Shown one piece after another: positions 11,015 to 18,075 of a stretch of DNA of 64,000 bases. The notes under the pieces were generated by a model. The model made no database searches. It saw only the letters and a program-made list of their open reading frames with translations, and had not been told where the DNA came from. Source of the DNA: Rhizocola hellebori (GTDB lineage: Bacteria; Actinomycetota; Actinomycetes; Mycobacteriales; Micromonosporaceae); contig NZ_BONY01000030.1 in assembly GCF_016862955.1 (NCBI RefSeq), forward strand, positions 1 to 64,000. The letters are read 5' to 3'. The position numbers and the translations under genes were made by a program. The first letter of the stretch is position 1, and every line of letters begins with the position of its first letter.

Positions 11015-12775
11015 CTACTTAAGCGAGTCCTCCCCGACCCCGAGCGCGCTTTCGCACCTGGCCAGCCCATCGAGCAGGGCATCGTGGTCGGCGCCGGCGT
11101 AGCCGAGGGCGGCGCGATAGTCGGCCATGGCGTCGCCGTGCCGGCCCACCGCCTCGTAGCCGTAGCCGCGGTTGAACAGCACGTCAGGGTTGCCGGGCTG
11201 AAGCTGCAGCGCCCGGTCGAGGTCGGCGATGGCCTGGACCGTGTCGCCCTGGCCGAAGCTGGTGACCGCCCGGTTGACCAGTGCCTCCACCAGATCCGGG
11301 TCGAGCTTGAGCGCGGCGTCAAAGGCTTCCCGTGCCCGGTCCGGCCAATCGTCCATGAGGGACAGTCCCAAAGCACAGTGCAGCCGGGCTTCCCCGGGCA
11401 GGAGCAGCAGCCCTTCCTCGACCACCGCGACCGCCTCGGGCGCGGGCAGCAAGGCCGCCAGGGCCAGGCGTGCCTCCAGATAGTCCGGCTCCATATCGAG
11501 CACGTAACGGAAGTCCGCTATCGCGCCGGTCACGTCCCCCAGCGTCGCCCGCAGATCGCCACGGTTGTGGTAGAGCTCGGGAAACGGCGGGCCGAGCCGC
11601 ATCGCCGTCTCATAGTCCTGCAGTGCCAAGGCGTGCCTTCCCATCTTCTGCAAGAGGTTGGCCCGGTCGAACCGGTACTCCGGATATAGCGGATCGACCC
11701 CGACAACGTGCTCGAATTCGGCTAGAGCCTCGTCCATCCGGCCGAGGGCGGCGAGCACCTGTCCCCGGTTGTGCCGCAACACCGAGCGGTGCAGCCGATG
11801 CTTCTGCGGGTCGAGCGCTCGGTCGAGCAGAGCTATCCCTTCGGTCACCAATCGCAGTGACTCGTCCAGGTTGCCCAGATGCATTTCCACCAAGGCTTTC
11901 CCGTTGTACATGAACACGAGGTGGAACGGATCGTCCATCATGGTGGCCAGCGCGATGGCCGTGTTGATGTGCGCGCGGGCCCGATGGTGGTCGCGTTGCT
12001 CGTAGAGCCGCGTGTGCAGCATTGCCAGCGTGTAGGACATCGTCATGTGGCGAAATGGCGTCGTGGAACGCGCCATCAGGTCGTAGTAGATCGGCTCCAC
12101 CTCTTCCGGCCGGCCCAGGAGGAAGAGGAAGTCGGCGCGCTGGGTCTGCGCCCAGTAATGCTCGCTCGGCTCGGCTATGGCGGCGAGCGCGTCGGCGAGC
12201 CACAGACCCGCGGCGTAGCAGGCTTCGCCCATGCAGTAGTCCAGCGCCACCCGGAAGGCCTCCGCCGCAGCGGCCCGGGAAGAGCCGCGGGCTCGGTGGT
12301 AAGGGATCGCGCCCAGGCACAGCGAGAACTCGCCGCGGGCGGCAAGCTCGTCGGCGCAGTGGTCGTGATAGGCGGCATCGCCCCGGCCAAGCTCCACAGT
12401 GGACGGACCTACGGTTTCGAAGCACAGGCCACGGCGTCCCGCCAGGTCAAGGAATTCGAGGTCGGTGGGGTCGGCGTGGTCCAGGCCGGTGAACCGGACC
12501 GCGACCGGGTGGGCGCGCAGCAGGTCCACAATGCCGTGCGCGATACGCCTGGTGCGCAAGCGCGAGTACCACCTGGTCCGCTCCTGCGGCGGGGCGAGCG
12601 CGGTGAGCGTCTGCGACGAGCCGAGCTGAGCACGCAACTCGGGCGCCACCGCGACGATCTCGATGGCGTGCCGGGCGGCCAGTGCGGGGTCCAGGTCACC
12701 GAACACCGCTCGAATCAACGTCCCCACCCCGGTGTAGGGCCCCCGCCAAGCGCGGTGGCAATCGATGATGAGCAT
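11015..12775 (-). CDS. TPR-repeat protein with unknown N-terminal domain
   Basis: 586 residues from the ATG at 12775, selected because GGAGG lies five bases upstream; the longer frame is not needed. The N-terminal ~130 residues (LIIDCHRAWRGPYTGVGTL, then VEIVAV- and DHADPTDLEFLDLAGRRG-like segments) form a domain I cannot name. From about residue 200 to the end there are repeated 34-residue TPR units (RHNRGQVLAALGRMDEALAE, LVNRAVTSFGQGDTVQAIAD, VLFNRGYGYEAVGRHGDAMA), so it should be a scaffold or peptide-binding protein. It is cytosolic. It follows the small Cys-rich peptide gene on the same strand and precedes the ene-reductase gene, hence my suggestion that it handles the peptide. Confidence 0.8.
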   Translation of the reverse strand: MLIIDCHRAWRGPYTGVGTLIRAVFGDLDPALAARHAIEIVAVAPELRAQLGSSQTLTALAPPQERTRWYSRLRTRRIAHGIVDLLRAHPVAVRFTGLDHADPTDLEFLDLAGRRGLCFETVGPSTVELGRGDAAYHDHCADELAARGEFSLCLGAIPYHRARGSSRAAAAEAFRVALDYCMGEACYAAGLWLADALAAIAEPSEHYWAQTQRADFLFLLGRPEEVEPIYYDLMARSTTPFRHMTMSYTLAMLHTRLYEQRDHHRARAHINTAIALATMMDDPFHLVFMYNGKALVEMHLGNLDESLRLVTEGIALLDRALDPQKHRLHRSVLRHNRGQVLAALGRMDEALAEFEHVVGVDPLYPEYRFDRANLLQKMGRHALALQDYETAMRLGPPFPELYHNRGDLRATLGDVTGAIADFRYVLDMEPDYLEARLALAALLPAPEAVAVVEEGLLLLPGEARLHCALGLSLMDDWPDRAREAFDAALKLDPDLVEALVNRAVTSFGQGDTVQAIADLDRALQLQPGNPDVLFNRGYGYEAVGRHGDAMADYRAALGYAGADHDALLDGLARCESALGVGEDSLK

Positions 12776-12797
12776 GCGACCTCCGCGCCGGAGTTGG

Positions 12798-12826
12798 GTG
12801 TGCGGCCACGGGGCGGAGCCGCACAC
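12798..12826 (-). promoter_or_regulatory. Hairpin between peptide gene and TPR gene
   Basis: Perfect 8-bp inverted repeat GTGTGCGG/CCGCACAC with a 13-base loop, located between the stop of the small peptide gene and the ribosome binding site of the TPR gene. No T-run follows on the minus strand, so it would act as an attenuator or mRNA-stabilising structure. That would let the short upstream gene be expressed more strongly than the genes behind it, as is common for peptide precursors. Confidence 0.5.
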
Positions 12827-12839
12827 GTCTAATCGGCTG

Positions 12840-12944
12840 TCAGAAACCGTTCTCGTCGCAGCTACACGATGGTGTGGTGTAGCAGCCGATCGCGGCCCCG
12901 GTCAGACGCATCGGTCCAACCTTGTGGACCTGAAGTTTCTTCAT
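12840..12944 (-). CDS. Small Cys-rich peptide, candidate RiPP precursor
   Basis: 34 residues, ATG at 12944, with an excellent GAGGAGG ribosome binding site six bases upstream, and TGA at 12842-12840. The N-terminal part (MKKLQVHKVGPMRLTGAAI) is basic and could serve as a short leader. The C-terminal part is GCYTTPSCSCDENGF, with three Cys, two Thr and two Ser, the residue mix used for thioether, azole or other modified peptides. It is followed by a hairpin, a TPR protein and an ene-reductase, and a regulator gene diverges from it. No lanthionine synthetase, YcaO, radical SAM or protease gene is nearby. The class is therefore undefined and the call rests on size, signals and context. Confidence 0.62.
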   Translation of the reverse strand: MKKLQVHKVGPMRLTGAAIGCYTTPSCSCDENGF

Positions 12945-13049
12945 GGCAACCCTCCTCAGGGGTGGGGACGTTTGATAAATGGTGAAGGCGTCGTCTCGAT
13001 CCTCGCCAGCCCTTTCAGCCCTGGCCAAAACCTCTAGGTGGGGAGGCGG

Positions 13050-14045
13050 TTGCACGCCGTGTGGCGGATTCATTTCACCGCGCAAGACCTGGTCCGAACC
13101 CGGATAGCGCCAACCCTCGGGCCGCTGGCCGAGACCATGTTCGGCCTGAACCTGTTCCGCACCCGCAAGCCGTGCACCCGAGCGTTCGGGCCTTGGCGCA
13201 CCACGGTGGGCGCGCGGATGACCGCCCAGATGCGACCCCTGGCGTCGCTCGCCCCGGTCGGCACCATGGGGGTCGACCTGTGGTCCCTCACCGGCGAGGC
13301 GCCCACCATCGAAGCCGGAATCGACGCTCTGCTCACGATGCGGCCCGAACACATCCGGACCGAGCTCGAGCTCTTCTCCAGCGACCAAACCCTGCCCAGG
13401 TGGGCCTGGACCCTGGCCGAGCGCAACAGCCGCGGCCGGCGCGAGCTGGCCGGCGCCGCGCTGGCCTCCTATCGCGCGCTGCTCGCCCCGCACTGGCCCA
13501 AGGTGGAAGGGCACCTGCACGCCGAGCGCAGCGCCCGAGCCCGGGTTTTCCTGGAAGGCGGCATCGAAGGTCTACTAGCGACACTTCATCCCAAAATCCG
13601 GTGGAATTCCCCGGTTTTGGAGGTGCTGATGTGCGGCGAGGCCGAGGTGCATCTGGGCGGGCGCGGGCTGTCGCTTGTACCGTCGCTGTTCGTCGGCGAC
13701 CGGCTGGTGCTGCTGACCGACCTGCGGTCGCCCGACGGCCCGATCCGGCTGGTCTTCCCCACCACCCAGGACGCGCTTGCCCTGCATCGCCTGTGGTCCA
13801 ACGGGCACAGCCAAACCGGCGCGCTGGCCGCCTTGCTCGGGCACAACCGCGCCGCGGTGCTGCAGCGCATCGCCGACGGCTGCACCACCAGCGAGCTGGC
13901 CCAGCGGGCCGGCGTCTCGCTGGCCTCGGCCAGCCAGCACGCCACCGTGCTGCGCGAAGCGGGCCTGATCACCACCCGCCGCGACGGCTCAGCCGTCCTG
14001 CACACCCTGACCTCGCTAGGCGCCAATCTGCTGAACGGAGCCTAG
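13050..14045 (+). CDS. Winged-helix (ArsR-like) regulator, DUF5937 type
   Basis: About 331 residues. A conserved N-terminal region beginning WRIHFTAQDLVRTRIAP is typical of DUF5937 proteins. The C-terminal ~70 residues are an ArsR-like winged helix (CTTSELAQRAGVSLASASQH, then VLREAGLITTRRDGSAVLHT). Start choice is uncertain: GGGAGG at 13041-13046 precedes TTG 13050 closely and GTG 13059 at 12 bases, and a GTG at 13038 is also in frame. It diverges from the peptide gene, so it may control it. The ~105-base gap between the two holds the promoters. Confidence 0.8.
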   Translation: MHAVWRIHFTAQDLVRTRIAPTLGPLAETMFGLNLFRTRKPCTRAFGPWRTTVGARMTAQMRPLASLAPVGTMGVDLWSLTGEAPTIEAGIDALLTMRPEHIRTELELFSSDQTLPRWAWTLAERNSRGRRELAGAALASYRALLAPHWPKVEGHLHAERSARARVFLEGGIEGLLATLHPKIRWNSPVLEVLMCGEAEVHLGGRGLSLVPSLFVGDRLVLLTDLRSPDGPIRLVFPTTQDALALHRLWSNGHSQTGALAALLGHNRAAVLQRIADGCTTSELAQRAGVSLASASQHATVLREAGLITTRRDGSAVLHTLTSLGANLLNGA

Positions 14046-14110
14046 GCCTTGGAGCTCACCCGGCAGCCCGCCAACACCGCGGAGCTGCCAAGGGAGAGCT
14101 CCAAGGCCTA
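14043..14110 (+). terminator. Long perfect inverted repeat after regulator gene
   Basis: A 15-bp perfect inverted repeat, TAGGCCTTGGAGCTC at 14043-14057 and its complement at 14096-14110, encloses 38 bases that contain a second, shorter GGCAG/CTGCC pair. It begins in the stop codon of the regulator gene and ends just before the M20 gene. It should form a very stable stem and act as a factor-independent terminator or insulator, though no T-run follows. Confidence 0.5.
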
Positions 14111-14121
14111 GAGTGGACACC

Positions 14122-15309
14122 ATGTCTGGAGCACTCGCCGAGCTTTATCGCCAGCTGCATGCCCACCCCGAGGTCGCTTTCAAGGAACACCGCACAGCGG
14201 CCGTGATCGCTGCCCGGGTAAGGGATTTGGGCTACGACGTGACCGAGGGGGTCGGCGTCACCGGCGTGGTGGCCATGCTGCGCAACGGACCGGGCCCCAC
14301 CGTGCTGCTGCGCGCCGACATGGACGCGCTGCCGATGCAGGAGAAGACCGGCCTGCCCTACGCCAGCCAGATCGACGGCGCGATGCACGCGTGCGGTCAC
14401 GACATGCATGTCACCTGGCTGATCGGCGCGCTTGAGGTGCTGCAACACGAGAAGGCCAGCTGGTCAGGCACGGTCATGGCGGTCTTCCAGCCGGCCGAGG
14501 AGGGCGGCGGCGGCGCTCAGGTGATGGTCGATGACGGTCTGTTCACCCGCTTCGCCGTCCCGGATGTCGCGTTAGGACAGCACGTCACTCCGCTGCCGGC
14601 CGGCACTGTCGGGTTCCGTCCCGGCGCGTTCATGGCCGCCTCCGACGAGCTGCGGGTCAGGCTCTTCGGCCGCGGCGGGCACGGCTCACGGCCAGAGGCC
14701 ACAGTGGATCCGGTGGTCATGGCCGCCTCGACCATCATGCGCCTGCAGACCGTGGTTTCGCGGGAGGTGGCACCCATCGACACCGCGGTCGTCACCGTCG
14801 GCGCGATCCACGCCGGCACCACAAGCAACATCATCGCACCCGAGGCCGAGCTGCTGCTGACCATCCGCACCTTCTCCAACGCGGTACGCGACAGGGTGCA
14901 CGACGCCATCGGCCGCATCATCCGGGCCGAGGCCAGCGCGTCCAACGCCCCGGCCGAGCCGGAGATCACGGTGACCATGTCCTATCCGGTGCTCATCAAC
15001 GACCCGATTGCCACCTCACGCACCATCGCCGCCATCGGCGCCGAGGTCGGCGCGGAGAAGCTCATCGAGCAGCCGCTCATCATGGGTGCCGAGGACTTCG
15101 GCACCTACGGCACCGTGGCCGGAATCCCTTCCGTCTTCTGGTACGTGGGTAGCACCGACGTGGACGTCTACGCCAAAGCGGAGCAGGCCGGACGCCTCGA
15201 CCAGGACATCCCCTCCAACCATTCGCCCTACTTCGCGCCCATTCTCGACCCCACGCTGGAATTCGGGATCCGCACTATGGTTGCCGCCGCCCGCGAATGG
15301 CTCGACTGA
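14122..15309 (+). CDS. M20 family metallo-amidohydrolase
   Basis: 395 residues from ATG 14122; an in-frame GTG at 14113 would add three residues. It is a two-domain M20D peptidase/amidohydrolase of the HipO/AmhX/IAA-amino acid hydrolase type: LRADMDALPMQEKTGLPYAS, HACGHDMHVTWLIGA with metal ligands, FQPAEEGGGGAQVM with the catalytic Glu pair, and GAEDFGTY near the end. Members hydrolyse N-acyl amino acids or small amides using a binuclear metal centre. It is cytosolic with no signal peptide. It is probably a single-gene transcript, because a strong hairpin precedes it. Confidence 0.88.
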   Translation: MSGALAELYRQLHAHPEVAFKEHRTAAVIAARVRDLGYDVTEGVGVTGVVAMLRNGPGPTVLLRADMDALPMQEKTGLPYASQIDGAMHACGHDMHVTWLIGALEVLQHEKASWSGTVMAVFQPAEEGGGGAQVMVDDGLFTRFAVPDVALGQHVTPLPAGTVGFRPGAFMAASDELRVRLFGRGGHGSRPEATVDPVVMAASTIMRLQTVVSREVAPIDTAVVTVGAIHAGTTSNIIAPEAELLLTIRTFSNAVRDRVHDAIGRIIRAEASASNAPAEPEITVTMSYPVLINDPIATSRTIAAIGAEVGAEKLIEQPLIMGAEDFGTYGTVAGIPSVFWYVGSTDVDVYAKAEQAGRLDQDIPSNHSPYFAPILDPTLEFGIRTMVAAAREWLD

Positions 15310-15320
15310 TCGGTCTGCGC

Positions 15321-15326
15321 TAATAT
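15321..15326 (+). promoter_or_regulatory. -10-like hexamer TAATAT
   Basis: TAATAT stands out in this GC-rich sequence and lies about 16 bases before the first structured repeat. Transcription starting 6-8 bases downstream would begin just before that repeat. I see no convincing -35 element at the right distance. Confidence 0.35.
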
Positions 15327-15341
15327 GAGGTGCCCTCGGAA

Positions 15342-15403
15342 AGCAATAACCCCGGCAGCATGCCTTGCGGCAGAGACCAACCGGGGTGTTCTCCGAGAGG
15401 ATA
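15342..15403 (+). ncRNA. Structured RNA-like repeat, copy A (Abi-associated)
   Basis: The copy begins with AGCAATAACCCCGG and matches copy B (16094-16156) closely. A 7-bp outer stem ACCCCGG/CCGGGGT (15349-15355 with 15381-15387) encloses a TGCC/GGCA hairpin with a tetraloop (15361-15372). Similarity continues weakly past the stem (GTGTTC then CGA.A.G). It lies between a TAATAT box and the ribosome binding site of the Abi-like gene, so it would be in its leader or a separate small RNA. Abi_2/AbiF genes in other bacteria are known to have adjacent structured RNAs. Whether this belongs to that class is inference. Confidence 0.6.
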
Positions 15404-15408
15404 CCGCA

Positions 15409-16095
15409 TTGTCGTTCGACGACGCAAACCCACACCATCTCCACGCCGTTCGGCGCAGCCTGTCCGCGCCCCGTCTCGCCCCCTACGATCAGCTCGCCAT
15501 GACCCATGGCGCGCTTGGGCTTCGGCTCTACGAGTGGAACCTGGAAGCAAGCGCGGCCTGTTACGCCAACCTGCAAACGGTGGAAGTGTGCCTGCGCAAC
15601 GCGATCCACGACCAGCTCACGCGGCGGCACCAGGCACGAGCGCTTCCGGGAAGCTGGCTTAACGACCCGCTTCGCCTGCTCGACCCAAAGTGCCGCGCCG
15701 ATATAGCCAGCGCGGTCGCCCGGCTTGTCCAGCAGCGCAAACAGGTCACCCCCGACGCCATTGTCGCCGAGCTGACCTTCGGCTTCTGGCGGTACCTGCT
15801 GTCAAAGAAGTATGAACATGCGCTGTGGACGCCTGCCATTCGCCATGGCTTTCCCCATCTACGGCCGCAACAACGGGCCGAGCTGGCCGAGCCCGTGGAA
15901 CGGCTGCATCGGCTGCGAAACAGGGTGGCTCATCACGAGCCGATCCACCTTCGGGATCTGGTCGCCGACCATCACGACATGATGGTGGTGCTTGAGGCGA
16001 TCTGTCCGCATACACACAGCTGGGCGCGACGCCTCAGCCTGCTGCCAGAGGTGCTCTATCGCAGGCCGGTGCCGCGCCAGCGGGCCGGAACATAG
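15409..16095 (+). CDS. Abi_2/AbiF-like HEPN protein, possible RNase toxin
   Basis: 228 residues from TTG 15409, chosen because GAGAGG sits eight bases upstream; the longer frame would translate the upstream repeat. The helical protein carries LQTVEVCLRNAIHDQLTRRH in the first third, ELTFGFWRYLLSKKYE in the middle, and RNRVAHHEPI at residues 170-179. The last is a Rx4H motif characteristic of HEPN ribonucleases and of Abi_2/AbiF (abortive infection) proteins. It probably cleaves RNA and would arrest growth or phage replication when activated. The gene is bracketed by two near-identical RNA-like repeats; the second begins inside its stop codon. No protein antitoxin gene is adjacent. Confidence 0.72.
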   Translation: MSFDDANPHHLHAVRRSLSAPRLAPYDQLAMTHGALGLRLYEWNLEASAACYANLQTVEVCLRNAIHDQLTRRHQARALPGSWLNDPLRLLDPKCRADIASAVARLVQQRKQVTPDAIVAELTFGFWRYLLSKKYEHALWTPAIRHGFPHLRPQQRAELAEPVERLHRLRNRVAHHEPIHLRDLVADHHDMMVVLEAICPHTHSWARRLSLLPEVLYRRPVPRQRAGT

Positions 16096-16156
16096 CAATA
16101 ACCCCGGTGGCGTGCCTGGCGGCAGAGGTCATCCGGGGTCTTCGTCGATAAGCATA
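16094..16156 (+). ncRNA. Structured RNA-like repeat, copy B (Abi-associated)
   Basis: Second copy of the element upstream of the Abi-like gene, starting in the gene's TAG stop. The outer stem ACCCCGG/CCGGGGT (16101-16107 with 16133-16139) and the inner TGCC-TGGC-GGCA hairpin (16113-16124) are conserved. Differences from copy A fall in the inter-stem segments (CAGCA against TGGCG; ACCAA against GTCAT) and the tetraloop. No promoter is evident, so it may be processed from the Abi transcript. Confidence 0.55.
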
Positions 16157-16229
16157 CACCTCGCGCTGGGCGCTGGACACCGGCATTAGGATGTGAGCCA
16201 CCCATTCCGATCCGACATAGGACACGCAG

Positions 16230-16883
16230 ATGCCGGAAACGCCGGACGAGACCGATCCCTTTCAGGACAAGGGTGAGGCGAAGCAAGAAAGCTTGCCGGC
16301 GTACCGGCTGAAGGTTGGGATGACGTTCGCTGCCGGTGTCCTGTCCATTGTCGCCACCACGGCCCTATTAATCATGATTAGCCGAGGCTCGGATCCCGGG
16401 CGGGAGCAGGGAAGCAAACCGGTGGGCATCGATGCCACCCTGCCCCCGCCATCGACCAATCCCGAGCCGTCCGCAGTGGTGTCCCCGTTGGCCACCAGCA
16501 CCGCGATGCCATCGCAGAGCCGCAAGCCCTCCACCGGGCCGGGGACGCCGGGGCCGGGCCAGACCCACGTGCCGGAGGCGACCAGCACGCCGGTGGTGGT
16601 GGCACTGAACTCGTTGAGCTGCACGCCCTCCACGGTGCCCGCGGGGCAAAACACCACCTGCCGGGTCAGGCTGACCGCACCAGCACAGTCCGATATGACC
16701 GTTGACCTGATGAGTGGCTCGGCCTCGCTGAGCGTGCCGCCCTCTGTCAGCGTATCGATCGGATCCACAGAGGTGACGTTTGACGCGACGTCGGCCAGCG
16801 ACGGCACGGGCGACGTCACAGTCACCGCAACCATGGGCACGGTGACCAAAACCGACACTGTCACGATCGGTCCTGCTGCGTAG
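16230..16883 (+). CDS. Membrane-anchored protein with Ig-like domain
   Basis: 217 residues. A charged cytosolic N-terminus is followed by one membrane segment (about residues 30-50, VGMTFAAGVLSIVATTALLI), a Pro/Ser/Thr-rich linker of about 75 residues, and a C-terminal beta-rich domain (LSCTPSTVPAGQNTTCRVRL to the end, with alternating strands and VTVTATMGTVTKTDTVTI). This looks like a bacterial Ig-like/BIG fold outside the membrane; its two Cys may pair. The role is unknown. Its 3' end overlaps the convergent P450 gene by 23 bases. Confidence 0.7.
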   Translation: MPETPDETDPFQDKGEAKQESLPAYRLKVGMTFAAGVLSIVATTALLIMISRGSDPGREQGSKPVGIDATLPPPSTNPEPSAVVSPLATSTAMPSQSRKPSTGPGTPGPGQTHVPEATSTPVVVALNSLSCTPSTVPAGQNTTCRVRLTAPAQSDMTVDLMSGSASLSVPPSVSVSIGSTEVTFDATSASDGTGDVTVTATMGTVTKTDTVTIGPAA

Positions 16884-18075
16884 TGACCCATAGCTGCTCG
16901 TGTCCGCGGAGCATCAGCTGGCGGGGAACACCGGCCGGCTCGGCCAGGCGGATCGCGGGAAAGTTTGCCACGAGCGCGCGCAACCCGCTGATGCCTTCGA
17001 GCCGGGCGAGCGCGGCACCGAGGCAGTAATGAGCGCCCGCACCGAAGCTGAGGGTCTGGTCGGCTCGGGCGGCGCTGAACCGGCTGGGGTCAAAGCGATC
17101 CGGCTCAGCGAAGCGGGCCGGGTCGCGGTTGGCCGCCGCCAACAGCACGAGAACCCAGCTGCCCTGCGGGATGTTCACCCCGGCCACCTCAGCGTTGGCC
17201 GCCGCCCATCGCAGCGAGAAGTGCGTGGGCAGCTCGAAACGCAGAATCTCCTCCACATAGGACGATGCCAGCTCGGGACGCTCGCGCAGCCGGGTGAAAT
17301 GTTCCGGGCGCTCCATCAGCAGGGTGAGCCCGTTGCCGAGCAGATGGGTGGTGGTGACGAAGCCCGCGTTGAAAAGCACTATGAGATTGGCGACGAGCTC
17401 CTCTTCGTTTAGCGCCCCACCATCGGCCTCCAGCGCCTGCACCAGCGCGCTCACCAGGTCGTCGCGCGGCTGGGCGCGCCGCTGGGCGGCCAGCTCGGCG
17501 AAGTAAGGCGTGATCTCCTGGGCGGCGGTGTCCGCGGCGGCTATGGTCTCCTGCGTCGACGCCCCCAGCTCAAGCAGTGCTCCTAGGGCGAGGGCACGAG
17601 GCCGGTACCAGGAACGGTCAACCTCAGGCACACCGAGCAGCTCACCCAAAACGTTGGCCGGCAGTGGAAAGGCGAATTCGGCCATGAAGTCGACCCGGTC
17701 CCGCCCGGCGATCTGCTCCACCAGCTCGCCGGTCATCCGCTCGATGGCCAGCAGCAATCCGTTGACGCGCCGAGGGGTGAAGGCGTGATTGAACATGCGC
17801 CGCATGCGGGTGTGCCGTGGCGCATTGGTGAAAAACATCGAGTTCATGAAGACGGCGTGGGCCGGCCCGGTGGGCGCCGACGACTCGGCCACCTTGAAGG
17901 TCGCCGAATCCTTGAGCACCTGCGACGCGGCCTCGAAGCCCTGCACCACAAAGGAATAGCGCTCCCCCTGCGCGACCTGGCAGATCGGGCCCTGCTCGTG
18001 CAGCCAGGCGTAGACCGGATACGGGTCTCGGCGGCCCGCCTCGGTGTGCAGGGCCGCCAGCGAAACCGTCTTCAC
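16861..18075 (-). CDS. Cytochrome P450
   Basis: 404 residues from GTG 18075, which overlaps the stop of the upstream SGNH gene (GTGA). Haem ligand loop FGAGAHYCLGAALARLEG, K-helix EEILRF (ExxR) and I-helix LIVLFNAGFVTTTHLLGNGL are all visible. It is a soluble class I bacterial monooxygenase that would need a ferredoxin and reductase from elsewhere. In the I-helix the acidic residue of the usual AGxE/DTT motif is Val (AGFVTT), which may change proton delivery or reaction type. The substrate is unknown. It may belong to the neighbouring cluster, but the link is not shown. Confidence 0.92.
   Translation of the reverse strand: MKTVSLAALHTEAGRRDPYPVYAWLHEQGPICQVAQGERYSFVVQGFEAASQVLKDSATFKVAESSAPTGPAHAVFMNSMFFTNAPRHTRMRRMFNHAFTPRRVNGLLLAIERMTGELVEQIAGRDRVDFMAEFAFPLPANVLGELLGVPEVDRSWYRPRALALGALLELGASTQETIAAADTAAQEITPYFAELAAQRRAQPRDDLVSALVQALEADGGALNEEELVANLIVLFNAGFVTTTHLLGNGLTLLMERPEHFTRLRERPELASSYVEEILRFELPTHFSLRWAAANAEVAGVNIPQGSWVLVLLAAANRDPARFAEPDRFDPSRFSAARADQTLSFGAGAHYCLGAALARLEGISGLRALVANFPAIRLAEPAGVPRQLMLRGHEQLWVTTQQDRS

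Noticed and set aside
12840-12944. Lanthipeptide or lasso peptide of a known class
   Set aside because: No LanB, LanC, LanM/KC, lasso cyclase or RRE-like gene is nearby, so I left the class open.
12945-13520. Upstream extension of the small Cys-rich peptide frame on the minus strand
   Set aside because: The extension lies opposite the regulator gene and has shadow composition; the ribosome binding site fits only the ATG at 12944.
15325-15408. Longer start for the Abi-like gene at ATG 15325
   Set aside because: It would translate the structured repeat, while the TTG at 15409 has a proper ribosome binding site.
15342-16156. CRISPR array
   Set aside because: Only two copies 750 bases apart with a gene between, so not an array. 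No cas genes are in the window.
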